Source: Anaeramoeba flamelloides (taxonomy: Eukaryota; Metamonada; Anaeramoebidae). From it: a stretch of DNA of 64,000 bases. The stretch covers positions 3,038,001 to 3,102,000 of the forward strand of contig JANTQA010000063.1 in NCBI GenBank assembly GCA_027625915.1, written 5' to 3'. The position numbers and the translations under genes were made by a program. This document shows positions 22,719 through 35,648 of this stretch, in pieces. Under the pieces are notes generated by a model. It was given only the letters and a program-made list of their open reading frames with translations, had not been told where the DNA came from and searched no databases. The stretch's first letter is position 1. Every line of letters starts with the position of its first letter.

Positions 22719-25700
22719 TTAACAAAATCCATCTTTTAAAAAATTAAGAGGGAAAAATGCTTGGTCAATTTCATCAAAAATTTCATCTCTTAATTCTGAA
22801 ATTTCTAATGTATCAAAATCATTTTCAAAATCGTCCTTTGCATAAGGAGAATTATTATCAGACAAGAAATCACCTGATAATATAAATTTAGGCACACCAT
22901 CACTTTCTTCAACGATTTTTGTAAGGAATTCTTTGAAAAACTCAATAACATCTTTTGAGGAACTAAATTGCTCTAAATCTTCTTTGTTGATGATTTGAAA
23001 AAGATCTTCATAGCTAAGTTTTGAATCGCCATATTTTTCCAGTTGTTGAATAAACGTATCAATAATGTCAATGTTTATACCTTGATATTCTTGGACATTT
23101 GTTGTTTTTTTTGGTATTTGCTGATTGGATGATGATGATAATGTTGTTGTGGTAGTTGTCGTAGTCGTCGTCGTTGATGTTGTTTTCTTCAAATTTTGAT
23201 TTATTTTACCCTTCTCCTTTCTTTTCTTCATCAAAGAACGAAATAAAGAAGGCACAAACGTTTGCTTAGGGTTGATTAATTCGTAATCAATTTCATAATC
23301 CACTTCAAGATCGTCAAAAATATAATTATAACTTTCAAAAATTACTTGGGCAATTTTTGTGATGGATGGTGTAAGAATAGCTAATTCTTTCAGTCGATCA
23401 GGTGTTAACCTCATTAATGAGGGTCCAAATACAATTGCTAAATTTTCATTATTCATTAAATTTTTTTCTTCATTAAGAGAAATTTCATCTATTTTCAATG
23501 ATTTATTTATTTTTTGAAAAAAAAAAAAAATTGTTTTTTAATATAAATAAAAGTTAATAAGGTTAAAATTCTAAATTTTTTTTTTTGAATTAGCTTTATT
23601 AACAACACTCTGTTTTTATTTTTATTATTATTTTTTTTATTATTATTTGAATTTAAAGACACAATAACTTATTTGTAGAATAAAGGTTCTTTTCATTAGA
23701 AAATTCTAGATAATTTGAAATTAAAAATCAAAATAATGGGATTCAAAAATAAATATCATTTATTTTTTGTGTAATTTTTGGCTCGGTTGTAGATTTCCTG
23801 GATTTATAGAGGCTAAATATATTTTTTCTGAAAATGACTATGATATTTTATTCACAACAAAATAATTAAAAAAAAGCCCTCGTTAGGTTTTTATACATCC
23901 CACATAGTGCTGCAGAGTAACATTAAGTACCGTGGAGTAACTAGATTTTCCAAAATTCAAAAGAATAGAGTAAATTCATAAGATTTTACTCTATTCTTTT
24001 AAATCACAGAAAAGCTAACCGTGGTTTTCTTGAAGTTTTCTGTTTTATTTGTTAAGTGTTCTAGGTTTTTTTTACTTTTCGAAATAAACCGAAAATTTTT
24101 TAAAATTTTCTGTTTATTTCTAAAGTAAAAAAAACCTAACGAAAATCTATTGATTTTCCAAATGAATAGAAAACTCAAAAAAATCTAACGAAAATCTAAT
24201 GATTTTCAAAATATACAGAAAACCTAAAAGCGATTTTTTTTTTTAATTCTTTTTTTTTTGTTAGAAAATCTATTGACTTTATAATCAAAACAAAAATTAA
24301 AAAAAACCTAGAACACTTAACTAATAAAAGAGAAAACCTCAAGAAAATCACCATTCAGCTTTTTTTAATTAAAAAAATTAAAAGAAAATTTCAAAAAATT
24401 TCTTTTTATTTATCAAATAGAAAAGGAATATCATTAGGTTTTCCAGAATTTAAAGGAATCAAGGAAAATCAAAGATTTTATTATGATATTTTAAGTTCTG
24501 GAAAAGCTAAAGGAGTTTTTTTTTATTTGTTTTTTAATTCAAAAGAATAGAGAAAAATCAAAAATTTTACTCTATTCTTTTGAATTTTGGAAAAGTATTA
24601 TTAGTTTTTTTTTTAATTTCTTAAATTAAAAAAAACCTAGGCACTCTACGACACACTATGACACCCTTTGAATTCCTAAATTTTCATTTAGAAATTATTT
24701 TAAAGACTCAAAAACGCGTTTATAAAAAGTGGTATTTTTGATTTAAAATTGTATTTTATCAAGTCTGAAAAATCAATATTTGGCACCATACCTAAACTCT
24801 TTCTGGAAAATCAATTTAATTTCAAATCTAAAATACCCAAGTGCACAATAATTTCAAAGTTTTGTATTTTTCAGATACCTTATATAACTAATTTAAAATT
24901 AATAAAACAACAAAACTAGCTGGACTGACTTGTTGGAAACAAAAATCAAAAATTTATCAAAATATGTGATGAATGTTTGCCTTTTAAAAAATTAAATATA
25001 TTAAAATATAATTTCTTCTTTTTAATTTTTAGGATCAAGATCTAGGATCTTGTTTTCTTTTAATATGTAAATATTTGCTGATTTATAAATGATTAAAAAT
25101 TTAACATCATTTTCTTTTTGAATTATTTGAAGAAATTTCAAATTAAGAAAGTGAAATTAGTGTCACAACCGCTTTAAAAAAGGTGGTTACTAAAAGTATT
25201 AAAAGTGGTAAACAAAACTGTCTAATTCACCAGTTTGAAGAAGTATTATTGACACTTTACAAAACTTTTTTTATTCACTTTTTTAAAACAGCTGTATCTC
25301 TTTTGGTCGATTCTTTTTTATTTGAACGAACTTTTTTTGTTTGTGTTTCATTATTTTATGCTAGCTTGTGGGTTTAGGTTATAAATGAATTCTGCATTTA
25401 CATTAAAAACACGATCCTTTTATATTGGTTAAGGTGAATACGATCTTCTATCAACAGATTGAAAAGAATTATTTTTGCAAAAAAATATTTTTTTTTTGGA
25501 TTTTTTTTGGCTTTTACTGTTATTTTCTTATTAAAAAAAATAAATTTTACAGTCAGTTCCACTTTTAAGACACAAACTTTGAACGAAATTTAAGGCACAT
25601 TAAAATCTCAAATTCAAGCACATTTTTTGGAACATATTTTTGACACAAATTATTTTACGTGAATTTGAATTTTGTGCCTTAATTTGGAATTTTTTTTCTT

Positions 25701-27207
25701 GTGTTTTAAATTTCATTGAAAGTTTGTGTCTTAAAAGTGGAACTGACTGAATCTCAAAGTCTCTAAAATAAAGAGATTCAAATTAATAAATCTCAAGTTT
25801 ATCATGATCAAACAATCTTGAGAAGATCTTTGTTTTTTTTCAACGAATTAAGACAATAGTTTGATAAATATTTGCGAACCTGAAATAAAAATTTTTCAAT
25901 CTTAATTGGAAAATGACAGTGGTTTTTGTTCTGCTCAAAAATATCAATTCACTCAAGTACTTAAGAATACACCTAAGGAGACTTTTATCCAATTAGTTTT
26001 TCATTTAAGTCAGTTGTGTTTACAAAAGTATTAATAACTCGGTAAAATTTAATAATTTTCCCATAAATTAATACCACTCTTCTTTGTGACTTTGTGGTAA
26101 GCGAGAGGTGTTTACTCAAGAACAACAAATAAAAAGTGAGATTTGAAAAAACTCTATTTTTTTTTTGCAAAATAATTTATTTTAATCTACTTCTGATAAA
26201 AGGTAGTATGTGAACCTTGACCAAAATGAAAGGATAGCATTTGTGATGTCTCTAAACAATTCGTTTATAACTTGCACCCTTAACTGACAATTCTAAAGAA
26301 AAGGAACATTGAAAATTTGTAAAAAAGAAAAAGAGATGAAATTTTTGATATTAATTTGTTGTACCTTTAGAATCCGACAGCAATACGACTTGAAGAAAAC
26401 TGAAAATTCCAATTCAAAACTTTTGTTTTTACGATCAATGTTTCTATGGTGATGATTTTTCTATCGAAAAATTTTCAATTTATAATTTCTTGATAGTCGT
26501 GAAAGACACAAAGAAGACACTCCCCATAACTTTTGGGTGAAACAAATAATTTAATCAATGAGATGGTAAAAAAGTCGTAATTCGGACCCAAGAACACCAA
26601 ATATTCTCAAGTTAATTTTGCAAATGATTAGCTCTTTGTTGAAAATTTTTTTTTTTTATTTGCAATGAGAACTTTTTTCTTGGAATTTGTTGTTTTTTAT
26701 TTTTGTTTTTTTTTTTATTTTTCTTCGTTTTTTGTTTTTTTGTTTTTTTTGTTTTTTTGTTTTGGTTTTGAAGGAATTTTTACGTAAAAACTCCATCAAA
26801 TATTTCAAAAGCCTCTGTCTCTCTTGGGGTAATTTGTGGTGAATAATATCTTTAAATTTGTCAATTTGTGTCTGTTTGTCAGTAATCTTGATGGTTGAAA
26901 TCAGTTCATCAAAAAGTGCACTTGTTGTTAATGAGTCAGGAAGTTGTCTTAAAAACAATTTTAATAAACCTGCAATGTCGTTCATTTCTACGTTCCTCAG
27001 ATTCGGTATCTTTCCTTGATCAAATATTTTTTTCAATTCACCAATTCTTAATTTGTGTCCTGCAATACGAAAGATCCCTTCTCGGTTGATGGCATTAACT
27101 CGCCTTAAATGAGAAACCAACACACACAATACAACAGGAAGTCCTTTTTTTGGTAAAGGTTTTCCAAAAGTTGGCCCTTCTGATTTTTTTTGAAAACGTT
27201 TTAACAT
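22719..27207 (-). CDS. RhoGAP-domain protein
   Basis: Two exons, complement(join(22719-23488, 26784-27207)), give 397 aa. The N-terminal RhoGAP domain (residues about 12-185) starts FGKPL, carries the arginine finger in EGIFRIAG (R47), the LLKLFLRQLP helix (K83, R87) and NLAIVFGPSL with the conserved Asn (N157). The junction splits the domain: EFL / H / EISLNEEKNLMNNENLA has exactly the spacing seen in p50RhoGAP between its FL and NKM motifs, which strongly supports the junction despite the 3,295-nt intron. The C-terminal half has a Lys-rich stretch, a run of Thr then Ser (about residues 245-265) and an acidic helical tail with no recognised domain. It should stimulate GTP hydrolysis on a Rho/Rac/Cdc42-type GTPase, affecting actin; the specific target cannot be told. 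The start at 27207 was chosen because the domain begins soon after; frame upstream is A/T-rich. Confidence 0.9.
23940..24610. repeat. Cluster of family D inverted-repeat modules
   Basis: Repeated alternation of 'caaaagaatagagtaaaat', its reverse complement 'attttactctattcttttga', and linkers of the type 'cctaacgaaaatctattgat'. At least two fold-backs can be drawn (near 23950-24015 and 24535-24600). It lies entirely inside the RhoGAP intron. Confidence 0.55.
25548..25750. mobile_element. Palindromic MITE family C (C2), in the RhoGAP intron
   Basis: Starts TACAGTCAGTTCCACTTTTA and ends with the inverted arm 'taaaagtggaactgactga'. About 200 bp, non-coding, flanked by TA on the left. It lies within the RhoGAP intron. 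Confidence 0.85.
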
Positions 27208-29734
27208 TTTAAGTAAAAAAAAAAAAATGATACATTTTTCACAATAGAACACGACAAGAATAGCACAAAAATTGTAGTCACTTTTTTTCCTTAGCAACAC
27301 TTTGTTTTTTTAAAATTGTTCTAAATTTTGAAAGGAATTATAAGATCATATTGCAACAACTTTCAATTTAAAAGTTTTTACAAGTCAAACTTTTAAAAAC
27401 ATGTAATTTAAACAACTTTCCAATTTTGGGTTTTCATAAAAAGAGTTTCAGGTTATTGAAAGTTTACAAATATTTTTCTTTTAGAGAACTTTTTCAAAAA
27501 TTTCAATTAAATTCAAAATGTTATCTTGAGTTAATTATTTTTTTACCCTTTTTTGGCTTGCAAAAGTTTGTATGAAGTATTTGAAATTTGAAAAAATATG
27601 AAAGAATATCAGAGACTGAAGTCTTGCAGACTGTCAGTCTGAAAGTTCGAAAAAGTCTTGAAAGTATTTGTATGGATTGTGCTATTCTTATCGTGAAGAA
27701 ACAATCTCATCAGTTTGACAAGACTTTTCGCATTGAAAAGTGTTGGATAGTACTTGAGCTGATTTGTAAATTTTCTTCAAGTGTTTGAAAGACTGATAGA
27801 TCTGTAAAAGTATTGAGATTTTTTGTTGTGAACTTTTTATGAACAACTGAGTTTCAACCTTGGAGAGTATTTAGTTATTGTGGATATTTTAACATTCACT
27901 TTTATCAAAAAAAATTTTCATTATGAAGAAATTGGAGAAAAAACTGCTCAATTCAAAAGTTGAAAAAACTAAAAAAAGAAAAATTTTCAATAGATCTTTG
28001 GTAAAAAAAAAAAACAATAAATAACTTTAAGGGATTTTCAAAGTACAAGATCAGTTTTGAAAAAATTTCAAACTTGTAAAAGTAACTATAAAAAATATTT
28101 AGAAAAGCTTTTGGAAAATTGTTTTTGGGTTTAAAGATTTTAAATGGGAATTTTGAAATAAGTAAAATTATATTTAGCTAGGATCTATTTAGAAAGGTAA
28201 AATATTCTGAAAATTGTTGAAATTGTGAAAATTTTATATTTTTTTCTCAATAGAAATTCTCAATTTATATATCTAATGGGGATTCACGAATTATTTCAAG
28301 AGGATTTTGATTTATAATTATTCCACTTTTACATGAACATGGGGTTCTTTAAGCTTGCCTATTAATTTATCATTTAGAAGTTTAAAAATATTTCTTTTTG
28401 ATTTTGATATGACCTACTATTATTTAAATGATTGAATTTATTCAAATTGGTAATTCTCTTTTCAAAAAAAATATTTTATTTAGGATTTTTAATATGTAGT
28501 ATTTGTTAGATAGAGCAGCTTTCCAACATGATCCAATTTGATCTTAAATGTAGATTTTTATTTTATTATTTCTAGGATATGCTGAATTTTCATGATATTT
28601 TTTATCAAACTTGCTCTCTTGAAGAATGTTTTTTTCTTTTATTTTAAGTAAGTTAAAAATGAGTTTTTTTTTTCATTTCGCCTCACCAAAACACTAGAAT
28701 TTGATTTTTTGAATGAAATCAAATACTAGGAATATATAAAAAAATAGAATTAATTTTTTTTTTATTTAATGTGATAAATTTAGATATATAATTAATTGTT
28801 TGTAGAAGACTCATTTTACTACACCAGATATATTTTTTTACACAGAGTATTTTTTAGGAGAAAAGTTGAGGTTGTTTTTAAAGCTTATAGTAACTTTTTT
28901 TTTTTTTATAAATAAAACATATCAAATAATATCGTTTGTTGTAAAATTAGAAATCAATTCTAAGATCTTTTTTTAGATCTTGATTTAAAAGATTATTATT
29001 AGGTAAATAAAAAAAATAAAAAATACAGATTTAAGGGTGTAATTCTAAATATATTCGGAAAATAGAACACAACTTCCATCCCTTTTTTTTTTGTTAAGGT
29101 TCTCAGACAACCTTTTATCACAAGATTAAATTAAACTAATTTTAGAAAAAAAATTGAGTTTTTTTGTGTTTATATGCTTATTTTTATTGTAAAAATACAA
29201 TTAACCAAAGTAGAAACGAAGAATAGTATCGATTTATAGCTAATTTTTTTATTTTTATTAAATTATTAACAGTTTATATTAATAATAGCCAGGGATATAA
29301 TACTAATTGACTAAATTTCTTCTAGAGGTATTGTAGAAGACTTGATAAATAAAGTTTCCGAATAAAATAAAAAATAAAACTAAAAAAGCTTATAAATATA
29401 AATTTTTTACATAAAATAATGTATTTTAATCATGTGACTAAATATTTATGATAAATTAAAAAATAAAAAGGAATATGTTTGTAATTTATTTTCCTAATAC
29501 ATTTAGAAATTACCACAAATAAAATTATTATTTTGTTTAGTATTGTGAGCTCAAAAAAAAAATGATTTTTTTTTAAAACACTAAAACCCCAAATGAATAA
29601 TTGCCCAACCTAAAACCTGGAAATATCAAAAAAAAAAAAAAAATACCATCTTTATGATCTATTGAAAAAATTAATAAAAATTCACAAATATATTCTCATT
29701 TTACATTTAAAATTATAAATCTTTGAGTAACAAT

Positions 29735-29934
29735 TACAGTAGATTCCACTTTTATGGTACAAACTTTTAACAAATTTTAAGGCATATAAAAAAATCTCAA
29801 ATAAATACACAAAATTTGGAATTTTTTTTTACAATTTATTTTACTAGAATCTGAATTTTGTGTCTTAAATTGAGATTTTTATTGTACCTTAAAATTTGTT
29901 GACAATTTGTGCCATAAAAGTGGAACTGACTGTA
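29735..29934. mobile_element. Palindromic MITE family C (C3)
   Basis: Starts TACAGTAGATTCCACTTTTA and ends 'aaaagtggaactgactgta'. About 200 bp, TA at both ends, non-coding. More diverged internally than C4-C7. Confidence 0.85.
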
Positions 29935-32717
29935 ACTGTTATTAATGGAATATTTATTAGGCTTTTGGAATTTATCAATTTTAACCTTAATGTACATATA
30001 TGAATCAAAAAAATCACAAATATTCAAGATCAAGATACAATTCCACTGGAAAATAAAATTCTAATTTTGAGATTAAAATTTTTAATCATAATCAAATTTA
30101 TTAATTTCAAATATTCAAGGGATTAGCGTCACCCTAGATTTCTCTATAATCAAAGTATGTTATAATTGGGTGTAAATGATTTAAGTGCACCATGGCTCAA
30201 ATAGCTGTAAAAAATCTATTATAAATCTTATTGAACAATTTATTATTTCATTTCTTACTTAGGATCACAATTAAAAAAGTTTCATTTTGTAAAAAAATTT
30301 TTTTAATTACTTTTCCAAATCTCAAAATAGAAACCAAAATGCTTAATATTCCGGTATTTAATAATTTCATATTTAGAACTTACAAAAGTATCTATTTTTA
30401 TACTTTTTTTTAATTTCAAAGATTAACTCAATAATCATCAACACAAAAGCATAAAGACTGATCATTTTTGTTTACTTTTAATAAAGATACTTGTATAATC
30501 AATATATTTACATGATTTGAGAAATAATTTGTCAAAAAAATCAATTTGTTAATTATTTAATTTTTTTAAAAAAACGATTTTTTAGTAAATAATCTACATT
30601 TCGCCACAAATTTAAGAAAGATATTTTGTTACTTTGTAGCATGAATATTGATAACTCGACCATTAAATTTATGGCAAAATACAGATTTTATTCTAAAATT
30701 GTTGGGATTTTTACTAATACATAGATCATTTTTAATTGATGAGATCAACAAATATTTCTATTTTGACTAATCTATTTTTTAGAGACATTTGAACCATGTA
30801 GCACTAATTTGGTTAACACCAATAACTACATACTGTGTTCCTAGGCCTCTCCTTGGTAGACGCTAATACCTTAAATGGATTTGGATTTTAAAAAGATTTT
30901 TGATTATTTTAAATATATATTAAATCAAGTAAAAATATTTTTTAAATTAAATAGGATATCCAAATTACCAATTTAAATGTACCTCTTTTAATTAAGAAAG
31001 GGTGTTTAATTAATTCGAATTTACATTAAATTAAAGAAAAATATCCTCAAAAATAAATCCTCACAGGTTCCCAAGTTTTTTTCAATTCTATTATTTAAAA
31101 TTCAGAAAAATAATTCAGAGTTAAGATTTAAATTGAAATAAAACACTTATTTTTAAAATGTAAAAATAAATTAATTCCAACAATAAAAGTTTTCGAATAA
31201 ATTTATTTTTTATTCAAGAAAAATTACATTTTAGGAGATTTTTATTTTGAGTAATTTTCTCGATTAATTTTCTAGATTTGGGATATTGGTAATTACTATA
31301 TTTACTAAAGAGCTAAAATTGATAAATTCGAAATTTATCATCAATAATCCAATTATACCAATTAATTGTTACTCGCGAATACAAAATTTTATTTATAAAA
31401 TGGCAATATATATATATATGAATTTTCATTAATTTTTTTACGCTTTGATCAGAAAAATGGAATTTTGTCTTTTTTTACATTTTCTTGATTTTAAGTTGAC
31501 AGTAAACTAAAAATAAATAAAAAATTCATAAAAAAAAACTGAAATATGGAAAAAAATAATGTTTTATAATTTTTTTTTTAAACTTTAAAAGTGAAATTAT
31601 TAAGAAAAAAGTGGAAAGTTCCCTTTTTCAGAGAAAATCGATTAAAACAAAAACATATATTTTATTTTTTAAAATTTCTCATAAAGATAAAGTAAAAACA
31701 AGAAGAAAAACAAAAACAGGATAATAATCATTTGGAAATACCATTTTAAAATAAGGTTGTATGGTTTTGATATTGAAAAAGCTTAAAAAAAAAAAAAAAA
31801 AAAAAAATAGAAATATCTACTTTTTTCTGTACTATTTTTTTTTATAAAATTGTTTTACTGAAGACAACCAAAGACAGACATATCGAAATATTGATAGTAA
31901 CTTTACTATTGTATTTCAGTGGAAAATAAAATGCAATGATAGACTAAGAAAAGAAGATTTACTTCAAGTTTTTATGAGAGTTGATAAAAAGGATAGAAAA
32001 ATTACCAAATCAAATCAAAACAAAATTCAACCATCGTTTTGATTATATTATCATTTTATTTTTCTTTTTTTTTTTTTTGAAAAAATATTTTAAAAATAAT
32101 ATTTTTGGTTACTTAATAATTTAATAAATTATAAATGAAGTTATTTACTAACATATTCATTAACTTAATGATATGAAACTTTTTGAAAATTTAGAAAGTT
32201 TTTCAAAAAAATATTTTAAAACTATTTTTGAGAATATTAATAAATTTTGGCTTTCTAGAGGTGGGAATGATATCTCTAAACTAATAAAAATGTTTTCAAA
32301 GAATATAAATTATAGTAAAGTCAAATTATAGTAGTTTATCTAATTTTAGAGTTTTGTGTACAAATAAATTTATTGATCAAAAAATTTCATGAATTATTGA
32401 AAAAAATATTTATTGATCAAAAGACTTTAGTAAATTTTTGAATAAAAGAAATTTAATTTGAAATTATTATTATTATTGTTTTTGATATTGTATTTCGTTC
32501 TATTAAAAATATGTTCAAATTTATTGATAATTAGTAGTGAAAAAAAAATACCATAGATGAAAATAATTCCTTCCAAGGTTTTTTAATGATTAATATTAGT
32601 TAAATTATTATTTAACTCAAAATATTTACAAATAAATCCTTTTTATAAATCAACAATTTTTTTATGAACCTAATAATAAAACTACCCAAAGTTTATTGAA
32701 GTAAGGCGTCGAAGGAA

Positions 32718-33177
32718 TACTTACATCCGTTCCAAGGCCACCATAAAATTTTAAATAAAACAATATTGAGTTTTCTATTCTTATTTTCCATTTTCAAATA
32801 ATTCCAAAATACAAGTTATTATTCAAAAAAAATTTAATAATGGAGCTATTATTCGAATTTTGAAACATCGAAAAAAAAATATTCCAAGATTCCAAAAAAA
32901 ACTTTAAAATTATCAGTCCAAAAAAGCTCAAAAAAATATATCAATATTTACTGATCTTTAAAAATTTAACTTTTTTGAACAATATTTTTAAGTGCTTCGT
33001 GAATCTTGAAAATTTTTTTTTTTAATGTTCCTCAAATTTGAATAATAGCTCATTTAGTAAAAATTTTTTTTGAATGACAACTCTTATTTCCGATTTTTTG
33101 AAAATGGAAAATAAGAATAGAAAAATCAATCTTGTTTTATTTAAAATTTTATGGTAGCCTTGGAACGGCTGTAAGTA
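32718..33177. mobile_element. MITE with about 80-bp terminal inverted repeats (family G)
   Basis: The left end TACTTACATCCGTTCCAAGG continues through 'ttttctattcttattttcca'; the right end is its imperfect inverse, ending 'cttggaacggctgtaagta'. About 460 bp with A/T-rich centre and no ORF. TA at both boundaries suggests TA target duplication. This is the only copy seen in the window. Confidence 0.75.
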
Positions 33178-33825
33178 AAATTTTGATAGCATATGCAGTG
33201 ATACTTATTTTTGGAAAAAATAGAGTTTTTATGGAGGTTTGTTATAGTTTCGAAAATGATTTTGTATATTCTTGTTTTTTTGATTGATTGGATAAGTGTT
33301 TTGAGTAAGTGTAATTTCATTAATAATCTTTCTAATAAGTGGGTGGGTTATCATTTAAAAAGTTTGATTCTTAGATAAAAGGATTTGATTTTAAATATTA
33401 GAAATTATTAATTAATTTTAACAATATTCACAATTTAAAATCTTGTATGGGATTATTTTTATTTCCGGTATTTTGTTCACTACTATTTATAAAAGTTGAT
33501 ATTAATTGAACAAAATAAGTGTATGTTTAGACTAGTAATACAGTCTATCCAAGCCTACTGTGAATATTTTTCATTGTCAAATTTTAATGTTGATATTGAT
33601 TTTTAATATTTTAAGAATATAAGATTAATAAAGCTCAGATTGTTTAAAAAAAAATTTCCAGATTGAACCAATATTCGTAAAATTTTTTGAGATATTCAAA
33701 AAATTAATATTTGAACCCAAAATATATCTAAACATCGAAATTTCTCTGAGAATAAACATTTGATTTGCTCTGTATTATATGAATTTGTTTTTGATTAAAT
33801 ATGAAGTTTATTTTTTATTTTAATT

Positions 33826-34308
33826 TACTGTAGTCAAAATAAAGCGTGCAAAAAATTTAATGCGTGTTTCAAAATAAAAAGCGTGTTTTTTTGTTATAGT
33901 TGACCTATACATTAACCAATCAAAGAAACCAATAATAAACCCTAAAAAAATATGGTATTGGTTTCTTAAAGTTCTATTATTTAAAAAAAAATTCTAAAAA
34001 TGAAGGATCAAATTGGAAAATTTATCTCAAAAAATAGAGTTAATTTTTTAGAAAATTTGTTAATAATCGAAAAAACAAAAAAATTCAAAAAAATTGAGAA
34101 TATTATGAAAAATTTTCAACTATTTGCGTGAATAATTTAGTTTTTTACTGAAAATAACCAGACCTTTACTTTCAAAATTGATTTGTACTTATTTATACTA
34201 TTGGGTAGTAGATTGGACATTGCCTTGGTATAAGAATAAAAAAAAGCACGGATAATATTTTGAAACATGGATTATAGTCGTTGTGCACGCATTATTTTGA
34301 TCACTGTA
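33826..34308 (-). mobile_element. Repeat family B copy (B3), best preserved
   Basis: Bounded by TACTGTAGTCAAAATAAAGC on the left and 'cattattttgatcactgta' on the right, which are imperfect inverted repeats with TA ends. 483 bp, no ORF. Reverse orientation relative to the copies at 3590 and 17868. Confidence 0.75.
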
Positions 34309-34561
34309 TTTAATTATTTATTTTTGGAAAGTGTTTTATTATTCTTATATATTAACTGTTTAGGAATCAATATCAACTTCAAAATTATAGATTGTATAAA
34401 GTTCACGATTGGTGATGATTATTCTTGATTGTGAAAATTTATTGTTAATTGATGTTGTGGTTTATTTGTAAGTGTTTGAAGATTTGTATTCGATAATTAG
34501 GACAGATTGTTTTATTTAATAAGTGTTATTCAAAACATTAAAAAACATACTCTTAATGTAT

Positions 34562-34633
34562 AGTCTTGTGGCGCAGTGGTAGCGCGTTCGCTTTACACGC
34601 GAAAGGTCCACGGTTCGAAACCGTGTAGGACTA
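34562..34633 (+). tRNA. tRNA-Val (anticodon UAC)
   Basis: A complete 72-nt cloverleaf can be folded. The acceptor stem AGTCTTG pairs with TAGGACT (one G-T and one T-G pair), the D arm is GCGC-AGTGGTA-GCGC, and the anticodon arm TTCGC-TTTACAC-GCGAA gives anticodon TAC (reads GUA, Val). The variable loop is AGGTC and the T arm CACGG-TTCGAAA-CCGTG is standard, with discriminator A. No intron and no encoded CCA, as expected for a nuclear tRNA. The internal A and B boxes serve as its promoter. Confidence 0.95.
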
Positions 34634-34638
34634 TTTTT
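34634..34638 (+). terminator. RNA polymerase III T-run terminator of tRNA-Val
   Basis: TTTTT directly follows the discriminator base of the tRNA, the usual Pol III termination signal. Confidence 0.8.
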
Positions 34639-35102
34639 ATCCTTTTTTTTATATTCTAATCTTCGTTAGTCGTTTAAATTAGATTATGGTCTTTTCTCAA
34701 GATTGAGTTGAACTATCTTTTTTGTTTTTTTTTCACTTTAATTTTGAAAGTGGAACAAAAACAAAAAAAAGATCATTTTTTTACTGGTATTTGAAAAACA
34801 AATCGGAAAATTTTTAGCTTCTTATTTAATTGCCTTCTCAGAAATATACTTTTTAAGTGTCCATTCTACTTTTTTGTAAACTCTATTTATAAAAGAAAAA
34901 TATGTCAAATGAAGTGAAAATAAACTAAATTTCTTAATAAATTATTAAATTTTTTTTTTTACTTTTTTTTATTTAGAAGTGACAGAAATATTTCTTATCG
35001 TAAAAACTGAATAATAAAATAATAATTTTTTTATAATTATAGAGAACTTCAATTTATAAACAAATTTATTTTCAAAATTTGATTTTTAATAGGCCAATGA
35101 TT

Positions 35103-35648
35103 TTGAAATATAAACTAGATTCCAAAAATTTGGACACAGTTTAAATAATTGAAAGAACATCATTACTGCACTTTAAATTCAAATTGGAAAGAATTTTGAT
35201 TTTACAAACAATTTCATTTTTTGTCTTTTTTGTTTTGTTTTCATTTCTTTTTTTTGCAGTTACGTAATCTGTTTGGTTAGATCTCGAAATTTTTTTTCAA
35301 TGGTTGATAGAAGGTTAGTGTTGAGTTTGTTAAATTGGGAAATAACATACAATTGGTAGATGGTATCTTATCATTTGATCGATCAACAATTGTTGGTGAA
35401 ATTTCAACAAATTTACCAATACATTTTTTGTTCCGCTCGTTTCATTATTTTGGACACACCTGTTTTTATTTTTGAGTTTTAAATTTTTTTTCTTTTATTT
35501 GGATGAAAATGATTACTTATAAAAACATTAATACCTTTTAACTTAAATGTAGTTTTATATTAGGTTTGGGAAAATACAATAAATTGGGTTTTTTTTTTGC
35601 CTATTTTTGATTTTGGGTGTGTCCAAATTTTTGAAACGGGGTTTAGTT
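35103..35648 (+). mobile_element. Repeat family A, mariner-like non-autonomous element (A3)
   Basis: Left end 'aaactagattccaaaaattt' then 'ggacacag'; right end 'gtgtgtccaaatttttgaaa' then 'cggggtttag', an imperfect inverted repeat. Internal blocks match A1 and A2, including 'tcatttgatcgatcaacaat'. About 545 bp with no transposase. Confidence 0.7.

Larger units (their letters stand above)
23489..26783 (-). other. RhoGAP intron (3,295 nt), repeat-filled
   Basis: Donor GTAAAA at 26783, acceptor AAAATAG ending at 23489, phase 1. It contains family-D modules and fold-backs (about 23940-24610), a family-C palindromic MITE (25548-25750) and less AT-rich stretches at 25985-26170 and 26440-26620 in which no gene was recognised. 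The size contrasts with the 68-333 nt introns elsewhere in the window. Confidence 0.8.
27208..34561. other. Intergenic region between RhoGAP and tRNA-Val
   Basis: No gene recognised. At 27588-27788 (+) there is a 66-codon frame of ordinary composition directly upstream of the divergent RhoGAP gene, with no family match; I do not call it. Identified elements are a family-C MITE (29735-29934), a long-TIR MITE (32718-33177) and a family-B element (33826-34308). A less AT-rich patch occurs at 30790-30870. The rest is A/T-rich sequence in which I see nothing. Confidence 0.55.

Noticed and set aside
27588-27788. 66-codon plus-strand frame upstream of RhoGAP
   Set aside because: Composition is plausible but there is no ATG at the start of the frame, no family match and no adjoining exon; it could be RhoGAP upstream sequence.
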